In this document: one piece after another, positions 23,604 to 37,259 of the stretch
Numbering within the stretch: position 1 is the first letter of the stretch
Layout: the number at the start of each line of letters is the position of its first letter
Assembly: GCA_028532985.1 (NCBI GenBank)
Contig: JANCIK010000004.1
Coordinates: forward strand, 3,720,001-3,784,000
DNA from: Stropharia rugosoannulata
Taxonomy: Eukaryota > Basidiomycota > Agaricomycetes > Agaricales > Strophariaceae
Direction of reading: 5' to 3'
Length of the DNA stretch: 64,000 bases
Notes under the pieces: generated by a model
What the model was told of the DNA's origin: nothing
The model's database searches: none
Seen by the model: only the letters and a program-made list of their open reading frames with translations
Made by a program: the position numbers and the translations under genes

Positions 23604-26600
23604 GCTCAAACCCAGGTCTGCATGCCGCGACTCCGTCAGCCAAACACCTACATACAAAAGCGTGTCATAATTATAAAGATATGGGGTATGATAGGACGGC
23701 ATCAAGTAAGTACTTACTTACCCCAAGGTCACGATGTACGTAAGTGTAACCCCCCCATACTTGGAGTACATACCGACGTAACCCCATACTTGCATACCAA
23801 CGTAACCACCAACTATTGCGCATTGTACATTGTGCATTGTGCTATGGATATGATATGATATGATATGTGCTAATGATGTGTGCTAATGATATTTATCAAG
23901 GTCGCCGGGCGGCGCGCGGGCACCGCCTTGAGAGCGAGGAACAACTGGTGCTGTACTTCTACTTCTACTTCTGCGATTACGACTACGCTTACGACTACGA
24001 TTGTGATTGCGACTACGATTACGATGGATAGGTAGAGTAGATAGATTCGATACTTGAGCGCTTAACGAGAGTCGATACACTTACCGAAAAATGATGGACG
24101 GACGGACGGATGGTGCGCTGACTGATCATTGTAAAGTAGAGCACGTCGCACACTCTGTGAAGTCTTAGGATCAGCGGAAAGCCTAGCTAGCTAGATAGTA
24201 GATCAGAAGAGGCGAAACGACGTTTATACATATAACGGTTTTATCACGATCATTTCGAAGCACAGAATCGGACGCCTATACAGCGCAGTGCCGTGCTGTG
24301 CGATGCGCTTGCTGCTTAAACTTGATCAACAGCGTGCGCGCGTGTGTGATACTGCTAGGACTATTAACTATTATTGCTTACTAGACCCGCGCATATGGAC
24401 GAACCGGGGAGGGTGTGCGCTGAGCCTTGCTCGTATCAAAGTCTTTGAGGGTAAATGTAGATAAGTACAGTACAATGTAGAATAGATCCAGACGGAAGCA
24501 AGCAAACGGCCCGGGGCCGAGCAGCCGTTTGCACTTTGCGGTCTATTACTATGAGGGGTGCCGCGTACCTGCCGAGCAAACGGCACATTCCGGCCGTGGG
24601 TCCTTTATCAATCTCCGGAATCGCTTGGGCGCCTAATTATACCCGTCCTCCATCTTACATACACCACGGATCGAACTTGCTAGGAATAACAATATGTATC
24701 GTGATTTTTTTTTCTTTACCTTTGCTCCCTTGAATGACCTCTCCGCTCAATTTGTGCAGTGTGACTTTGACTTGTCCATTATAGAGTATACATATAGACA
24801 GTTATAGTAAGTACTAAACAGCGATCCGCCTGGCTCGCGACACGCAAAGATCAAACACACCTACTTACTTGCAATTAATCTCTAAAAAAAATCTATCTAC
24901 CTGCAGCCTAACTCCTTGTGATGGCCAGTCTTTCAAAAAATTGATTTAGTTGTAGAGCGGCGCTCAAGCTTCACAGCAGCTCTGCAGTGCCAGTGGGCGA
25001 TGGATCGTCACTAACGCGGGTTAATGGTAGATTTGTGTGTAGGTGTTTAAAGGGTATTTATAAATTATAGATGTAGGTGGATCTGTCGATCGAGTTAGGT
25101 ACGGTATGGGGCAATATCGTCGAGGTGGTCAGTAAGCAAGCAAGAGCTGGGCCTCTACGGCGTAGGGTGTTAATATCTGTCTTGGCTCAACAGTATTTGC
25201 TAATACGATACTAGTGATACTTCAAAAGAGCTGTTAGATGACGTTGATCCAACAAGTCAGGACAGTTGACATATTATGTACCGTCGTAAAGCTGCACGTC
25301 TCAAGTTACAAAGTAACATGAAATCTTTCACCGACCTTCATATTCCATTGTACATAAGTATAAGAAAACAGCAAAGTGATTGGTACATCACGAGAAGATT
25401 TACCGTTAATCAGCCTTCGCACAACTTCTTCACGTCTCGAGTTGAAAGATGAGAGAGCCTGAAATTGATTAGGATACAGCTTATAGCGTCGCGTATAGCA
25501 CCTCGTAGTCACTGTTACTTGTTGAGAATTGATGTCTGCAGAGCACGTACATCCACAAGTGATGCTTCTTGATGAGCCCATTGGGACGGTCCATCAGGCC
25601 GTAAGCTCGGGTAAAGGGTGCCGAGGCCGCGAGGCTGCACTATTTAAATAACCACTGTACAAAATTAGACACGCGCCTCAGCACGCCCACGCCCGCGCCC
25701 GGGCGCGATGCGGTCGGCGGGGCGAGGTGCGTGCGCTACGAAAAAAAAAGGTGCACATGCGCGACGACCTGTACGTCCCCGGCCGACCGGCTGCGCGATC
25801 CAAAGACAAAACAAAGCAAAAACAAAATAAAGCTCAGTGGACGGTGCATCCGATTTTCGGAACGCATGATGTGCGCATGATGGTTCGGTTCAGTTAATAT
25901 GAACCTCGGAACAGTGGCCACTGCCGTTTAAGTAGTACGTACCTGAGCTTGTACGAATTCGCCGGTGAGTTAGAGATACATGGCTGAGTGGCCACTGTGT
26001 CCTACACGCCGGTGTAGTACACAGCTAAAGCTTAGACAAAGCGGAGTCCGACCTAGGAACAATGAGAACGAAGCTGAACGCGCGCGTTCCCACGCTTTGC
26101 TTGCTTGATTGATTGATATTTTCTCCTGGTAGATGGCCTATGTGCAGCGCTTGACAAAAGCTTTGTGGCCCGCCGGCGACTCGGGTTCTGCATATGCGCA
26201 TAGAGGCGCCTTGTCGCACGAAGGTTAATAGATGAAAGACTTCAGTGTCGGTGGCACCGTGTACCTGTTCGTATTTGGTAGGTAAGAGCTTAAGCCGAGT
26301 CTTCTCTGTGCCCTTTCATGTTAGGAAACGGAGGAAGGGAAGTCTTAGAAAGAAAATAGGCGCCGAGATGTACTGAATTTGGGTGCGTGGATGCTTGGAT
26401 GCGGAGATGCAGCCCTGATAAATATAACCAAAGCGGATGACTGAAGGCAAGCGAGACAAAGCAGAAGCATAGGCGCCTGAGATGTAGACCAGGAAAACAA
26501 AGGCGGAGCTAAGAACACAAGTAGTAGAATTGTGCAAGTTATATTTACGTTGGAGTTAAGCGCAGCTTCAGTATCGCCTGGAAGGCCAGGCTGGTGTCGT

Positions 26601-28984
26601 TTCGACCTGCATTTAAAAGCCACAGGATTTTAGCAGATATAAGCAAACCGCAAGTCTGATATATTGAGTTGAGAAAAAGGATTTGGGCGGGCCCGAGATG
26701 TGTCGCGACTGAGCCGGCGTCGAGACGGTGGGCGCGTGCGGTAGACGTCGTCTCCTTACAATCGTACCATTACCTGTGAGCAAATTTGTTCAGGTATATT
26801 TGAAGATTTGCTCCTGAAAAAAACTGTCCCTGGAACAATCGACATAATCCGATATGCAGGTTCTATGATGAACACATCCGCTATTTGATCAGTGAAAGTA
26901 AGCCATGGTGGTTTGTCGAATCTAATCATGTCCATAAGGAAAAGAGCTCTTGGAAGTCTACATACACGACTCCGTGATGTTGGAATAGGACCTTTAGACG
27001 CAGTCTAGATCTACCTTATCCTCACATTAGAGCCTTCGTCAGAAGGCTTGAGCTTGAGTACCCGAAGGCTCCCGAAGTTGCTTGGTTTTTGCTCGAATTT
27101 CTACACATCAACGTTCCCCCGTGGAAAGACTCGCATCACCTGCGCTACCCCATAAACAACTAGAGATGCAATGCATTCACAAATATTACCCCAAACTACA
27201 ACACCCCACCCAATTCCCCGCACATGCACATGCGCGACTGGTAGAGGCGCCCTCAGACTGCGCGTGGACGCGACGAGGCGGGGCGGGGCGTGGGCCGAGC
27301 CGCACAGATGCGCCTGGTGACCACCCTACGAGCGGGGAAAGAAGAAGACTTATATTGCGTTTGATTGCGTATTTACATATGATAATGACTCTTCTTTATG
27401 TACTCTAAGTACGTACATACATGCAAATGTGCTGCTACTACTCCTGAGCGCGAACCGCACCACCCGCTGACGCTCACTGCGCATCGCGGGAGCAGCCGAG
27501 CGGCGGGAACGACATATGACGCAGTTCGCGCATAGCCGCCGATCGCTGAGTAACGCAGCGTGACAGGAGACGCCGAGCGGCGGGGGCGGTAGAGGGCGCG
27601 GACGAAACACGTGGAACGTCCTGGAACGTTCATATTCGCACGAGCCGTGCTCCGAGCTCCGAGCCGGCTCACGCGCGGCTTGCCCTTGGGCAAGGGCCTG
27701 GGCAATGCGCAATTGGCAAAATATGTCCATGGAATGTATGCAGCTCCATTCTGTCGTCTGCGTTGGTATGATTTTTCCCGTTCCCTGTGTTGCATGAGTT
27801 GCCGGATGGCTTGTGCGCATCATTGGATTTGGGAGTGGGTATGTCCAACGTTGGAATAGAATTACGATGCTGACGGTACCACGGCAAACTATATGAAGTC
27901 TCGACTCTCGAAAGCACGCCTTCCCTGTACGTGATCCCGCATTACTTATGACTCGTCGCCGTAACCATGCAGGGCGCCGATCGCGTAGTCCAGTATGTAA
28001 CTTGTAAGTGGTATGTATGATCCGTCGTAGCGAGCGGGGCGCCCATGTCTTCCGCCGCCTACTCGGCCGACAACCTGCCGGGTAGTCCCACATGGTGCGC
28101 AATATTGCATTCCGCCTGTATGTATTCCTAATTGCTTACAAGGATTTAGAACAGCTTAGGACGTGCATAGATAGTACCTGGCGGACAATGTTCGCAGGTG
28201 GAGAGATAACCCTAGATAACCGCAGATATCACTGTGAACACAAGACTTTGTTACTAGTGCTATTGGATGCCGGAGAAGTGGTGTCTATTGGCCTTTGATC
28301 ACGATGGGTACTGTGCGTTGGAGTGAGCGATAGATTAGAATTATTAGACCGCCCCAGCGAGAGTGGGGACGCGACGCTCAGTCATGGACTTGGAGCGCGA
28401 TGCGCCACGCTGGAGTCTTTACTCTAACACTTCGCAGCAGATAGAAGCCTGCGTGTGGTCCTTCAAATGGTCCCGCCTGTGGGGCACGAAGCTACTCTAT
28501 AGTATTGCAATATCCAGCCTGATTCTTGGAGCGACTACGACATCCCTTCAATTATAATCGTGCGCTCTTGTTACTGCATCAAGCGATAGAGACTAAATCT
28601 ATGAACATCATTCGTTTCGCGACGATAGGTGAGGCTCGGCGTAAGGGTGGTCATGGCAAGACTAAAGTCGGTACCTCAGTTGTATCTCCTTCAATAATAG
28701 ATCAAGTACATTTCTTGCTACTAGACAGTGTATGGCACATTGTCCGATACATGTCATAGAGTTAACCTCTTACTATGTACTTTACATTCAATACAAAAGC
28801 AATGATAGAACTGATGATTTAAGCCCCAATAATTGAATTACTTCCCCCGGACTCAAACCAGCCGGCGGACAAGCTAGGCTCGGACTGGTCTGCGCAAGTT
28901 TAAGCTACTAGTAGACACGGTCCATCACTGATATGAAGCACTTTACCTCCAAGCAGTGCAGTCAGCAGGCCTAGTCACGAGTGT
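23604..28984. other. Gene desert with microsatellites
   Basis: No gene is supported. Features seen are short tandem repeats (gatatgatat near 23845, acttct/gattacgact near 23960-24030) and GC-rich islands near 25.68 kb and 27.2-27.7 kb. The longest frame (27350-28102, minus) lies in such an island and has no motif. Confidence 0.45.
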
Positions 28985-31130
28985 ATTTTTAACGCGCGAT
29001 CTCGCCTTCTCGCTTCTTCGCCGCCAATTCAACACCATATCTGAAACGACGCCATAACTGGTCTGTGCTTGAAGGTTCATCTATGTCACCGACCCTACCA
29101 GTTTCCTGCATCGAAACAGAAGCAGAAGCCGATGCGGCGATGTCAAGTACACATTTAGCGTGCCCACCGCCGTATGCGTGCACAGGCCAGTATCCAAGGA
29201 GAGCGGATATGGATACGTCGGACACGGGGTCGGCTTCTTGATTCTCGACTGATCGCGCAGCTGTGTCCTTTGTGCGCCGCCCTTCCCGCTGCGTAAATTC
29301 GTCCGTCGTTTCTCCCCGTCCGTCCGTGCGCTCTCACCCCTCGAAGCTGCTCGCGTGCTCGGTGAGATTTGGGGTACGCCTTCCTGACCCCCGTCTGCCG
29401 TAGCCCTATCTCCGCATGCCACAGCGCCCTGGGTGTCCTTACTTGTACGTTGTCGCTGGCGAGCGCCCTCCCCGACCGCTGCCCAACGGAGCCTTCATTG
29501 GTGCGAGGCGGTGCCAACTGTGCGGTACATCAATTGTAGCGTGTCATAACCAGTGCGTATTACATTCATAGAAATCTGTGCATGGGCTCTGTTCTAAGAT
29601 TACTATAATGGGGAACAGGTCTGGCTTCTTAGATTGTGGCACTGGACTTTGAATGCGCTATTCTTAGGACAATGTATATTGGGGATCTGCCCGTGGTACG
29701 GATGTTTTCAGAATTATGCAGCGAGATTGTGGTGTTAATCTGTGGCACGATCACTCTACACCGTGCTGCAGGCTTGACGCCTTGTTGAGGCGCAATAGAT
29801 AGCTGGTATTCATATTAGACGACAGCCCACTCTATTTCACTGACTCCATGAGCATACCCATCTAGGATCCAGTGGAGTATGCACCAGTCGTATACACCAA
29901 ATTAAAAGTCGTTAAGCAATGCACGCCCAAGTTCAACACCACCATTCAAGAGCGAGCTGATCGATGCAACATAAGGCAGTACCAATACGGTCGTCACCCA
30001 TTCTGACGAGCTCTTTCTCCCAAGGTACTCACACCCTGCGAATCCGCACCAGCTCCAGTAGCTAAATAAAGCCTGCACCCATTACACCCGGAGAAATAAC
30101 CAGCTTCTTGTCCCTGAGCCGCCTTCTCGGGACCTGAGAGGTGGAGAGCTAATCCTTCTATGTGCATCTACCCAGATATTAGTGGTACGTAGGTGTAGGG
30201 ATAATAGATAAATAGCTCAGGTCTCATCTAGGCCCGTACTCGTCGCTGCGCGGAACGTCAAGTCAGCCTCTTGTCTCCGTAGTCGGAAGTTGGTAAATGA
30301 AGGGCACGGTGCCAATCTCTAGGATCATATCGAGGCAGGGCCTATACCAGAATATCAGATTAGCCAGCGAAAGAGCCTCTCGTTCTGTGTCTGTTACGGT
30401 CAGAATACAACCTGATATAGCGTTAGTGCTCTGTTTGCTCTCACGTGTAGGCATACGTAGTTGACTTCCCTGCTTCCTCCTATCATCGGAGCCTGATACA
30501 TGATAGCCTTCTGAGCATATGTAGTTACTCCTGGCGGTGTATGTCCCTCAATTTGATACAGCGTGAATTATTCTGAGGCTTTAATATTCAATAGCAAGCG
30601 GCGCAGAAGTCGTCAACGGATGGGGATTGAGTACTGAAGTACTCAGCCGTCACTTCTGTACAAGTGTGTTACCGTCACATCCATGAACTAGAAGTGGTAT
30701 GCACAACGGTTGGAGTGCGCGTAGGTAGCCGTACTCCAGTGGTGCTCCAAGTGGGCTGTGCTATTGCTTCTTTGACATTTCATGGTATCTGGTGGAATAC
30801 AGCTAGAGGGCAAAAACATAAAGCCTGATAGATCCGAGGGCACGAGGTCCAGTCCGCGTTTCTTTGCCCATTTGATACTGTACAAAAGGTATCATTGATA
30901 AACTAGAAGTCTCTAATGCTATGATATGACATCTTTCCTGTGTCTTGTGACTGGTGACTAGATTCAATATTTATGAGGTGACTAACTGTGATGTCAATCC
31001 AGTCATTGCTGCCGTCAACGCGTCGCTATGCACGTCCTACACGTGGTGAGAAAAAATTACAAAACGCTGCTCATGTCACTATCGTGCATGTGATTTATGC
31101 CACTACGCAACCACTACACAACACAAATCT
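28985..31130. repeat. Diverged ~2-kb direct repeat, copy A
   Basis: Colinear, same-orientation similarity to 37260-39225 is seen in several blocks: cttctcgcttcttcgccgcc, caggccagtatccaaggaga / caggtcagtatccaaggaga, tggtacgg..gttttcagaa, a tcctgtccctgggccgc block, aatgaagggcacggt and cacgtggtgagaa. On the minus strand both copies keep short conserved reading frames (DVSIS.LLGY, VELAAKKREGE, GTVPFI) broken by stops and frame changes. This fits an old duplicated gene or transposon that has decayed. I cannot name the original gene. Confidence 0.6.
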
Positions 31131-33105
31131 AGTACTCGAAGGCGTTACAGGTCTCTCACTGAAGCAAACAGTTTACGCGATGATATCTATGAGACAACGC
31201 AATCCCACAGTAGTCCACCCGCTAGACTGCACTGGCGACCACTCAAACGACACTCAGGAATTTGTCATGTACATCTTATTATCACCCATACACAAGCTTC
31301 GAGACAAGCTTCGAGAAACCGCATAGCGTGTGCTCTCATGTGCGAGGACAATTGGAGCCCCGGGACGGTGATAGTCACAGAAATGCAGGTAAGAAGAGTG
31401 GAATGACAAGGAGCATGGAATCAAAGGCAATGGCCACCGCCACTCTAAGTTTAACTTCCAGCTATGGTTATTTCTGCAATTGTATTTGTATGCGAGACGC
31501 CTTTTGGACTTTGACTTGACATGGGACTCGGATACTGCCCGTATACAATGGAGCATAATGTTGCGCCGCTGCTCGCGTCGGCGGCTCTTGTCTCTGTCTG
31601 TGAGCTTGTCAAGTTGCCACGACTCTCTCGTATGATTCATGTTTGTTGATCTGGAAAGCAGCGTACCGGAAAGTAATCCCATCTATGTATATGAATCATT
31701 ATCCCCTCAGCCTCGTCCGTGAAGTCCTGGAGCAATGGGGCCTCTTCATTTCAACTTTATACGTCCAGAGACTCTGGACGCCAGTAGTCCAGACTAGAAA
31801 TTGCGCTGAACGTACAGCAAACGGTTTGCTCGACAGACGATCCGGGCTTCAGAACTCGGGGAGGATATAGTTAACAGTGACGAAGTCAATAGGGAAGTTG
31901 TACAAATCACTAGAGTATTAGCTTGAAACACCTGCTGATGCATGCGCGGGCATCGCGAGCACCGAGACACCGGCCGCGCCGCAGCGGGAAGCAACGGCGG
32001 TCCACTAGGACAATACCTGTCTAGACGCTGGACGCGGCGGTGGCGCTTTGCATCTCAACAGTGAGCTAGACTATTGGGTCCGAAGCACGTACAGTTGATG
32101 AGACAGGAAGAAGCATATGCATATGGCGATGGTGATGTTTGTCAGACGAATGCGCGAGTACAATGGGTATGTTGTACGCACGGTGCGTAAATCCGCTCGG
32201 GTCCCAGGCTTCAGGGCACGAGGCACGGAGCTGCCGTAAATATTTTTGAGCGGTGGCAGATAGTGGCGCTCGCTTTCATAGAGTGGAAGTTCTCGGAAGT
32301 TCTCATTCATGTATATTTGTAGGTCCCTTCCACGTTTATTGCCTATTTGTTTGGGTTGTTGGTATACTCTTTGTTATCTTATTTATTCCCTACACAATTA
32401 CAATTACCTTGAGAGATCCAATGGGACTCAGCGTACACATCCTTACATATTACAAACATGACATATCTAAGCAGACCAGGTATCTGTACATACATATCAG
32501 AGAAGTCTCGGGCAAGCTCCGGGAGGTGACCGTCAGATAACCAGCCATAGCCGACCTTCTAAGTTCAGAACTTTCCCAACTCGTCGCGGGTAGTGATAGC
32601 TTCCATGAATGGATGATTCTCGTAACTTGTTGATTAATACATTACAAGGGATGGGGCGTGCCACCCCCTGGCTAGAACTCATAGAATATTGGCAACAGGG
32701 CAAGCTAAGTACAACATGGATGTCCTAGGTGGTAATGATCGCTGAACCATGTATCCAGAAGAGACGCTCTGAGATACTGCATGCAAGAACAATTAACATA
32801 TGTATGCACGTACACTAAAAATCAAACGTGCACATCTCTTCATCCTTTCATCTGAGGTTTTTGCAGCAAGTGGTCACAGGTAAGCGGACCGATGGCGATC
32901 GACCGCAACCGCTCCTGTCCACACTTATGTCTTTTTCTCCTTACAACGAGTCATAGTATGTAGGAACGGAGTGCATAATCTTTAATCTTTGGCATGTACT
33001 AGGTACATTGACCCAGTTCTCCCCGCCCGGAGTGAACCGAACATCGAATCTTCCAGTACCTTTCCTAAAATGTGCATAGTTTCGGGCACAGGAAAAAAGC
33101 AGTGA
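31131..33105. other. Intergenic, no supported gene
   Basis: Only short overlapping frames are present, none with motifs or splice-consistent extension. A direct repeat gcttcgagacaagcttcgaga lies near 31296-31316. Confidence 0.4.
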
Positions 33106-33300
33106 GCCGTGCGTGAGTGCGTGAGAGTGCGTGAGTGATGCGTGAAAGTGCGTGAAAGTGCGTGAGCGATGCGTGAAAGTGCGTGAGCGATGCGTGAAAG
33201 TGCGTGAGCGATGCGTGAAAGTGCGTGAGTGGTACGTGAGGATGCGTGAAGGTGTGTGAGCTGTGCGTGAGGGTAAATGTGTGGTAAATGTATGGGTGAA
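33106..33300. repeat. GTGCGTGA minisatellite, array 1
   Basis: About 195 bp of units such as gtgcgtgagtgcgtgag and gatgcgtgaaagtgcgtgag, with the inner word gcgtga repeated about every 8-10 bp. The same word makes up arrays 2 and 3 to the right. Confidence 0.9.
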
Positions 33301-33419
33301 TGGTGTGTGAGCGTTATAGTAGGTATTTCAGTTGATTATTTGTATGTCAATACATCCAGTAAGCACTTCAAAATGTATTTCTAGATATACATGAATACCC
33401 TCAGCTACTCTACCTACTA

Positions 33420-33956
33420 CTAAATCCCACGACGAGCACGACCACGCTTGGTGCCCCGAGCGGGTCCGCGAGGTTTCGGTTTTGGTCTAGGTTTACTGGT
33501 GTCACTTTTAACACTCGGAAGCGGTGGGTTCTCAATGTAGGATGGCCCTCTCTATAGTATTATTGGATGGTAAATAAATGTCTCAAGGAATAGATCAATA
33601 GCACTTACCATTAGCTCATCTTCGTCTTCTAGATAGTCACCGTGGTTCCAATGCGATGGCAGGCCCAGGTAAGGCGATCAGTACTGATGGTCTCCGGTAT
33701 CTAAGCCCCACTGCCAATTACCAGAAACTCCAGCGCGTTTGGACACCTCAAACATCTCTTCCTCAAGACATTCAAGGCATTCTCGATCAGGATCAATGTC
33801 AGATAGAATCATTGACGTATTGTTCAGAAGAATGTGCCATGCGAGCTGAAGTAGCTCTGTGTCACTTTTTCCATGGTGAGCCTCGCGTTGGCGGAGTTTT
33901 TCTGCCATGTAGACCGTATGAGCATGTGCACTGGAGTATTTACCAAACCACAGCAT
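33420..33956 (-). pseudogene. Broken gene remnant with basic RGR-type tail
   Basis: The minus strand carries an open stretch from MLWFGKYSSAHAHTV (33956) through ECLECLEEEMFEV to GDHQY, where an in-frame TGA (about 33680) interrupts it. The same frame then continues SPYLGLPSHWNHGDYLEDED. A GT-AG intron (about 33548-33610) joins a last exon coding a basic tail, KPRPKPKPRGPARGTKRGRA, with a stop at 33420. Everything except the single nonsense codon is consistent with a real gene. The 5' end is missing and abuts minisatellite array 2. The Pro/Lys/Arg tail suggests nucleic-acid binding, perhaps transposon-derived, but I do not recognise the family. Confidence 0.5.
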
Positions 33957-34059
33957 TCGGGCGTCCTTTTCAATTCAATTGTAATTATGACAATTGAACT
34001 TGAGCTTAAGTCTCAAACAATGAGAGAAGTATTCATTGTCCTACATAATGAGTGAGCAA

Positions 34060-34400
34060 GAATGTGTGAGCAAAGCGAGGGTGCGCAGTGAGTGGTGCGT
34101 GATGGTATGTGAGCAAATGCGTGAAGGTGAGTGAGTACACGTGAGAAGTGCGTAGGTTGCGTGAGTGGAAGTGCGCATGCGTGTCGAATGCGTGAGTGGA
34201 AGTGAAGATGCGTGACAGATGCGTGAGTGAAAGTGAAGGTGCGTGAGTGAAAGTGAAAGTGCGTGAGTGGTGCGTGAGGGTGCGTGAGTGGTGCGTGAAG
34301 GTGCGTGAGGGTGCGTGAAGGTGCGTGAAGGTGCGTGAGTGGAAGTGAGAATGAGTGAGTGAGAGTGAGTAGTTGCGTCAGTGAGTACGTGAGTGAGATA
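34060..34400. repeat. GTGCGTGA minisatellite, array 2
   Basis: About 340 bp of tgcgtgagtg(a/g)aagtg and gtgcgtgagggtgcgtgaag units. Translated, it gives artefactual His/Ser/Thr-Leu-rich frames on the minus strand. Confidence 0.9.
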
Positions 34401-34796
34401 AATGATCCACACAGAAATCTTTGATGTAGAACTAAAGGCAATACAATTGTCACCATAACAAATATTTTCGTTTCCGAGCCTAACATCTTTCATGCTATTA
34501 GTTCCAATGTGTTACAAATAGTAATTCTACATGATATAAATCTAAAAGCCTTATCGGTGTTTGATTAAGTTAAATTTTCAACTTCAGAAAAACACAAGAA
34601 AAATCACTCGGTATCCAAAACTGAGCTGAAACAGTTGACTGTGAGTCGTGTATTATCCAAATAAATTATTTTCTGTCTTATATACAATCTGTCCATGTAT
34701 TATTACACTAACTCGATATGATTTACTTCTTATGAGATGACTGTACTCGAACTTAAAGCACTATTGACCAGTCTGTTGTAGTAAACGAACAAGTAA

Positions 34797-34970
34797 GTGA
34801 CGATGCGTGAGGTATCCGGTATTATGCATAACAGTGGTGTGGCTGTGTGAAAGTGCGTGAGGCTGTGCAAAGTGCGTGAAAATGCGTGATGGATCAGTGC
34901 AAATGCGTGAGGATGCGTGGCAAATGCGTGAAAGTGGCTCACGCACCACTCACGCACTCACGCATGCCTC
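34797..34970. repeat. GTGCGTGA minisatellite, array 3
   Basis: About 170 bp of degenerate gcgtga units. The last ~45 bp (34936-34970) turn into the reverse complement (ctcacgcac units), so the array ends in an inverted arrangement. Confidence 0.8.
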
Positions 34971-37259
34971 ACTGCTTTTTCCCTCTGCCCCATAGTTTCC
35001 ATTGGCGTCAGTCTGTGTCAGACTGCTGACCAGTAGTATAATGTACATCGAAGTATTCTACCATCTCCACAAGGTCACAGGAAAGCAAAGGTAGTCGCGG
35101 CGGCTCATTAGAGCGGCTCGTTGAGCCTATGGACAGCTATGGACCTGTCATGCGGCTTCTCAGGGTGGAATGGTCCCCACAGTGAGTTGAGCTCCAGTCG
35201 GCTTGAAGGGGGTTTCTATATGCGGAAAGCTTTCCTTATTCGGAAGGTTTGGCCGTGGTAGAAGCCTCCTACTGCAGGGTATCACCGAGTCCTACTCATA
35301 AACGAGGGATAAAGTTATTCCAGTACTACGTAGGTAATCCTCCCCTCGCATAGCCAGTTCTTTATTTTACCAACATGCAGGAGCACGCAAAGCCGATATG
35401 CTGAAGGATAGCGCCAGGCGGTGGTATGCGATTAAGATATGAATACACTACTTGCGACTTGGCGTGTCTGATATGCGAGAAGCGCCTGCACGGTGACTTT
35501 GGCTGCATTGATAATTCTCCGCCGCCGCTCAGCGGAAGCAATTGTCTTGCTATACATAAAGGATATGTGTAGTCTGTGTAATTAATTAAAAGGCTGCGAA
35601 CAGCGGCCAGTCTGATCAGCACATGTGATGCATGAGGCCTTGAGGCGTGAGGGCTTCGATCGGCGGGCGCTGGCGTTCCTAATAGAAACTTTCCCATGTA
35701 ATAATTAGTCTGTGTGCCCTACTATAGTTCGCTTTGCTTTATGGGTCCACGAACTGCCTATTGCATGAAGATAACTATAAACGTGCGGTATAGATCCCAC
35801 AAATGCATGGTGCATAGTACACATCTACACGCGTCGCAGGATGTCGAGGCTGACTCTATGCTATCTATCGCTTTATTTTTGCTGATACCTGCGTGTAATT
35901 TCTGGAAAACTGAAGTGTTGACGAACGGATGCATAATGCTGGAAGACGCTGCAGGTGGTTTGCCCTTCTCTTAGTGAAATTTGCCAATCGGATATGTAAT
36001 TAAACTGCTGGACGACTAGTAGATAGATAGTGAAACAGGAAAGCAATCCCGTAAAAAAAGCTGTAATACTACATAGGAAATCAATTACATGTACCAGCCT
36101 ATATTTAAACCATTTGTACCCGTTTAAACAAGTTATTGTGCTCCAGATTCGGATATCAGGTCGCTGTCAAATGTTAATGCAAATGGCATATCTTAACAGT
36201 TATGAGCCGTGTTAGGCGCGGTATCAGCGGTTGCTGCGTCTGGTCCTCGTGGGCGTGCAATACCCAATACGGATATACCACAACAGCCGGCGGGAGTGGT
36301 TCTTATTCTCCCACCGCGGTCACAACAGACTTTCTTACTTGTTCAGTACATTGTCTCCTGTTGTCTGTCAAAATAGAAAGATATAAACTGTTGCATTCAT
36401 TGATCGTGAACATTGTCCTCCCCTTCTATTCCCACTCCTTCTTCTGATTTCCCCGTGCGATTGATATATCACAGCGCATGCAATAGTCATCAACGGAGGT
36501 TAGATAAAAACCCTTCATAGAAGCATGCGTGAGAGTGGAGTGATAGTACATAGAGGAGTGCTCTTTTAATAGTCGGTATGCAGCAAGGCAGGGGCTCCAG
36601 AGAGGACACGGTAAATAGGCTGCAACCGCCCGGGGGCCCGGCAATTGACACGCGATCAATCATGAAGAATAACTGTCTTAAACGAAAAACTACATTGAAG
36701 AATTATAAGAAAAGAGTAGGTGAGTATTTGACAGGAAGACTAGACATGACGTGATGCAGGTTGACAGTATCCCGCTGGAACCATGTGGATACGTAGTAAC
36801 TTACCTGACCTTTACTTTACAGAGTCCGGCTACATTGACAGTGCTGCGACCAAGCTGCGTCGGTCACTTCTGCGTCCCCTCGTAAGTTTTTGAGAGTACA
36901 TGCATGTATAACTTGAACTGTAAGCAACTGGTAAATGATTTGCGATGGAAATGGTAGATTAGCTTTGGCCATAGCCAAATGGAAGGCACACCCGGGGTTG
37001 GTTCCATTGAGACTGTAGATAAATTTAGATGCTCAAACCGAGCCAGTTCCTGCGCTAGAGCTGATGTAAACGATTCAATAAGCGATAAAATCTGGCAGAT
37101 TAGATAATATTAAATAAAACGAGGACTGGTTTGCAGATTTAGAAAGAAGGGAATTGGAGAAGGATATGTTCAATCATAGTACTGTTTAGACTTAATTGTT
37201 AAAGTGTACATACTATTACTACACAGTACTTGTTTAGAGGTGTCGGGGCCGTATAATCT
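34971..37259. other. Intergenic, no supported gene
   Basis: AT-rich sequence with scattered short frames on both strands. No motif, paralogue or splice-consistent model was found. Confidence 0.4.

Noticed and set aside
27350..28102. 250-codon minus-strand open frame
   Set aside because: It lies in a GC-rich island where stops are rare, overlaps several frames on both strands, and shows no motif, promoter or splice context.
33106..34970. CRISPR-like repeat arrays
   Set aside because: There are no unique spacers of constant length; the units are contiguous 8-10-bp minisatellite words in a eukaryotic genome.
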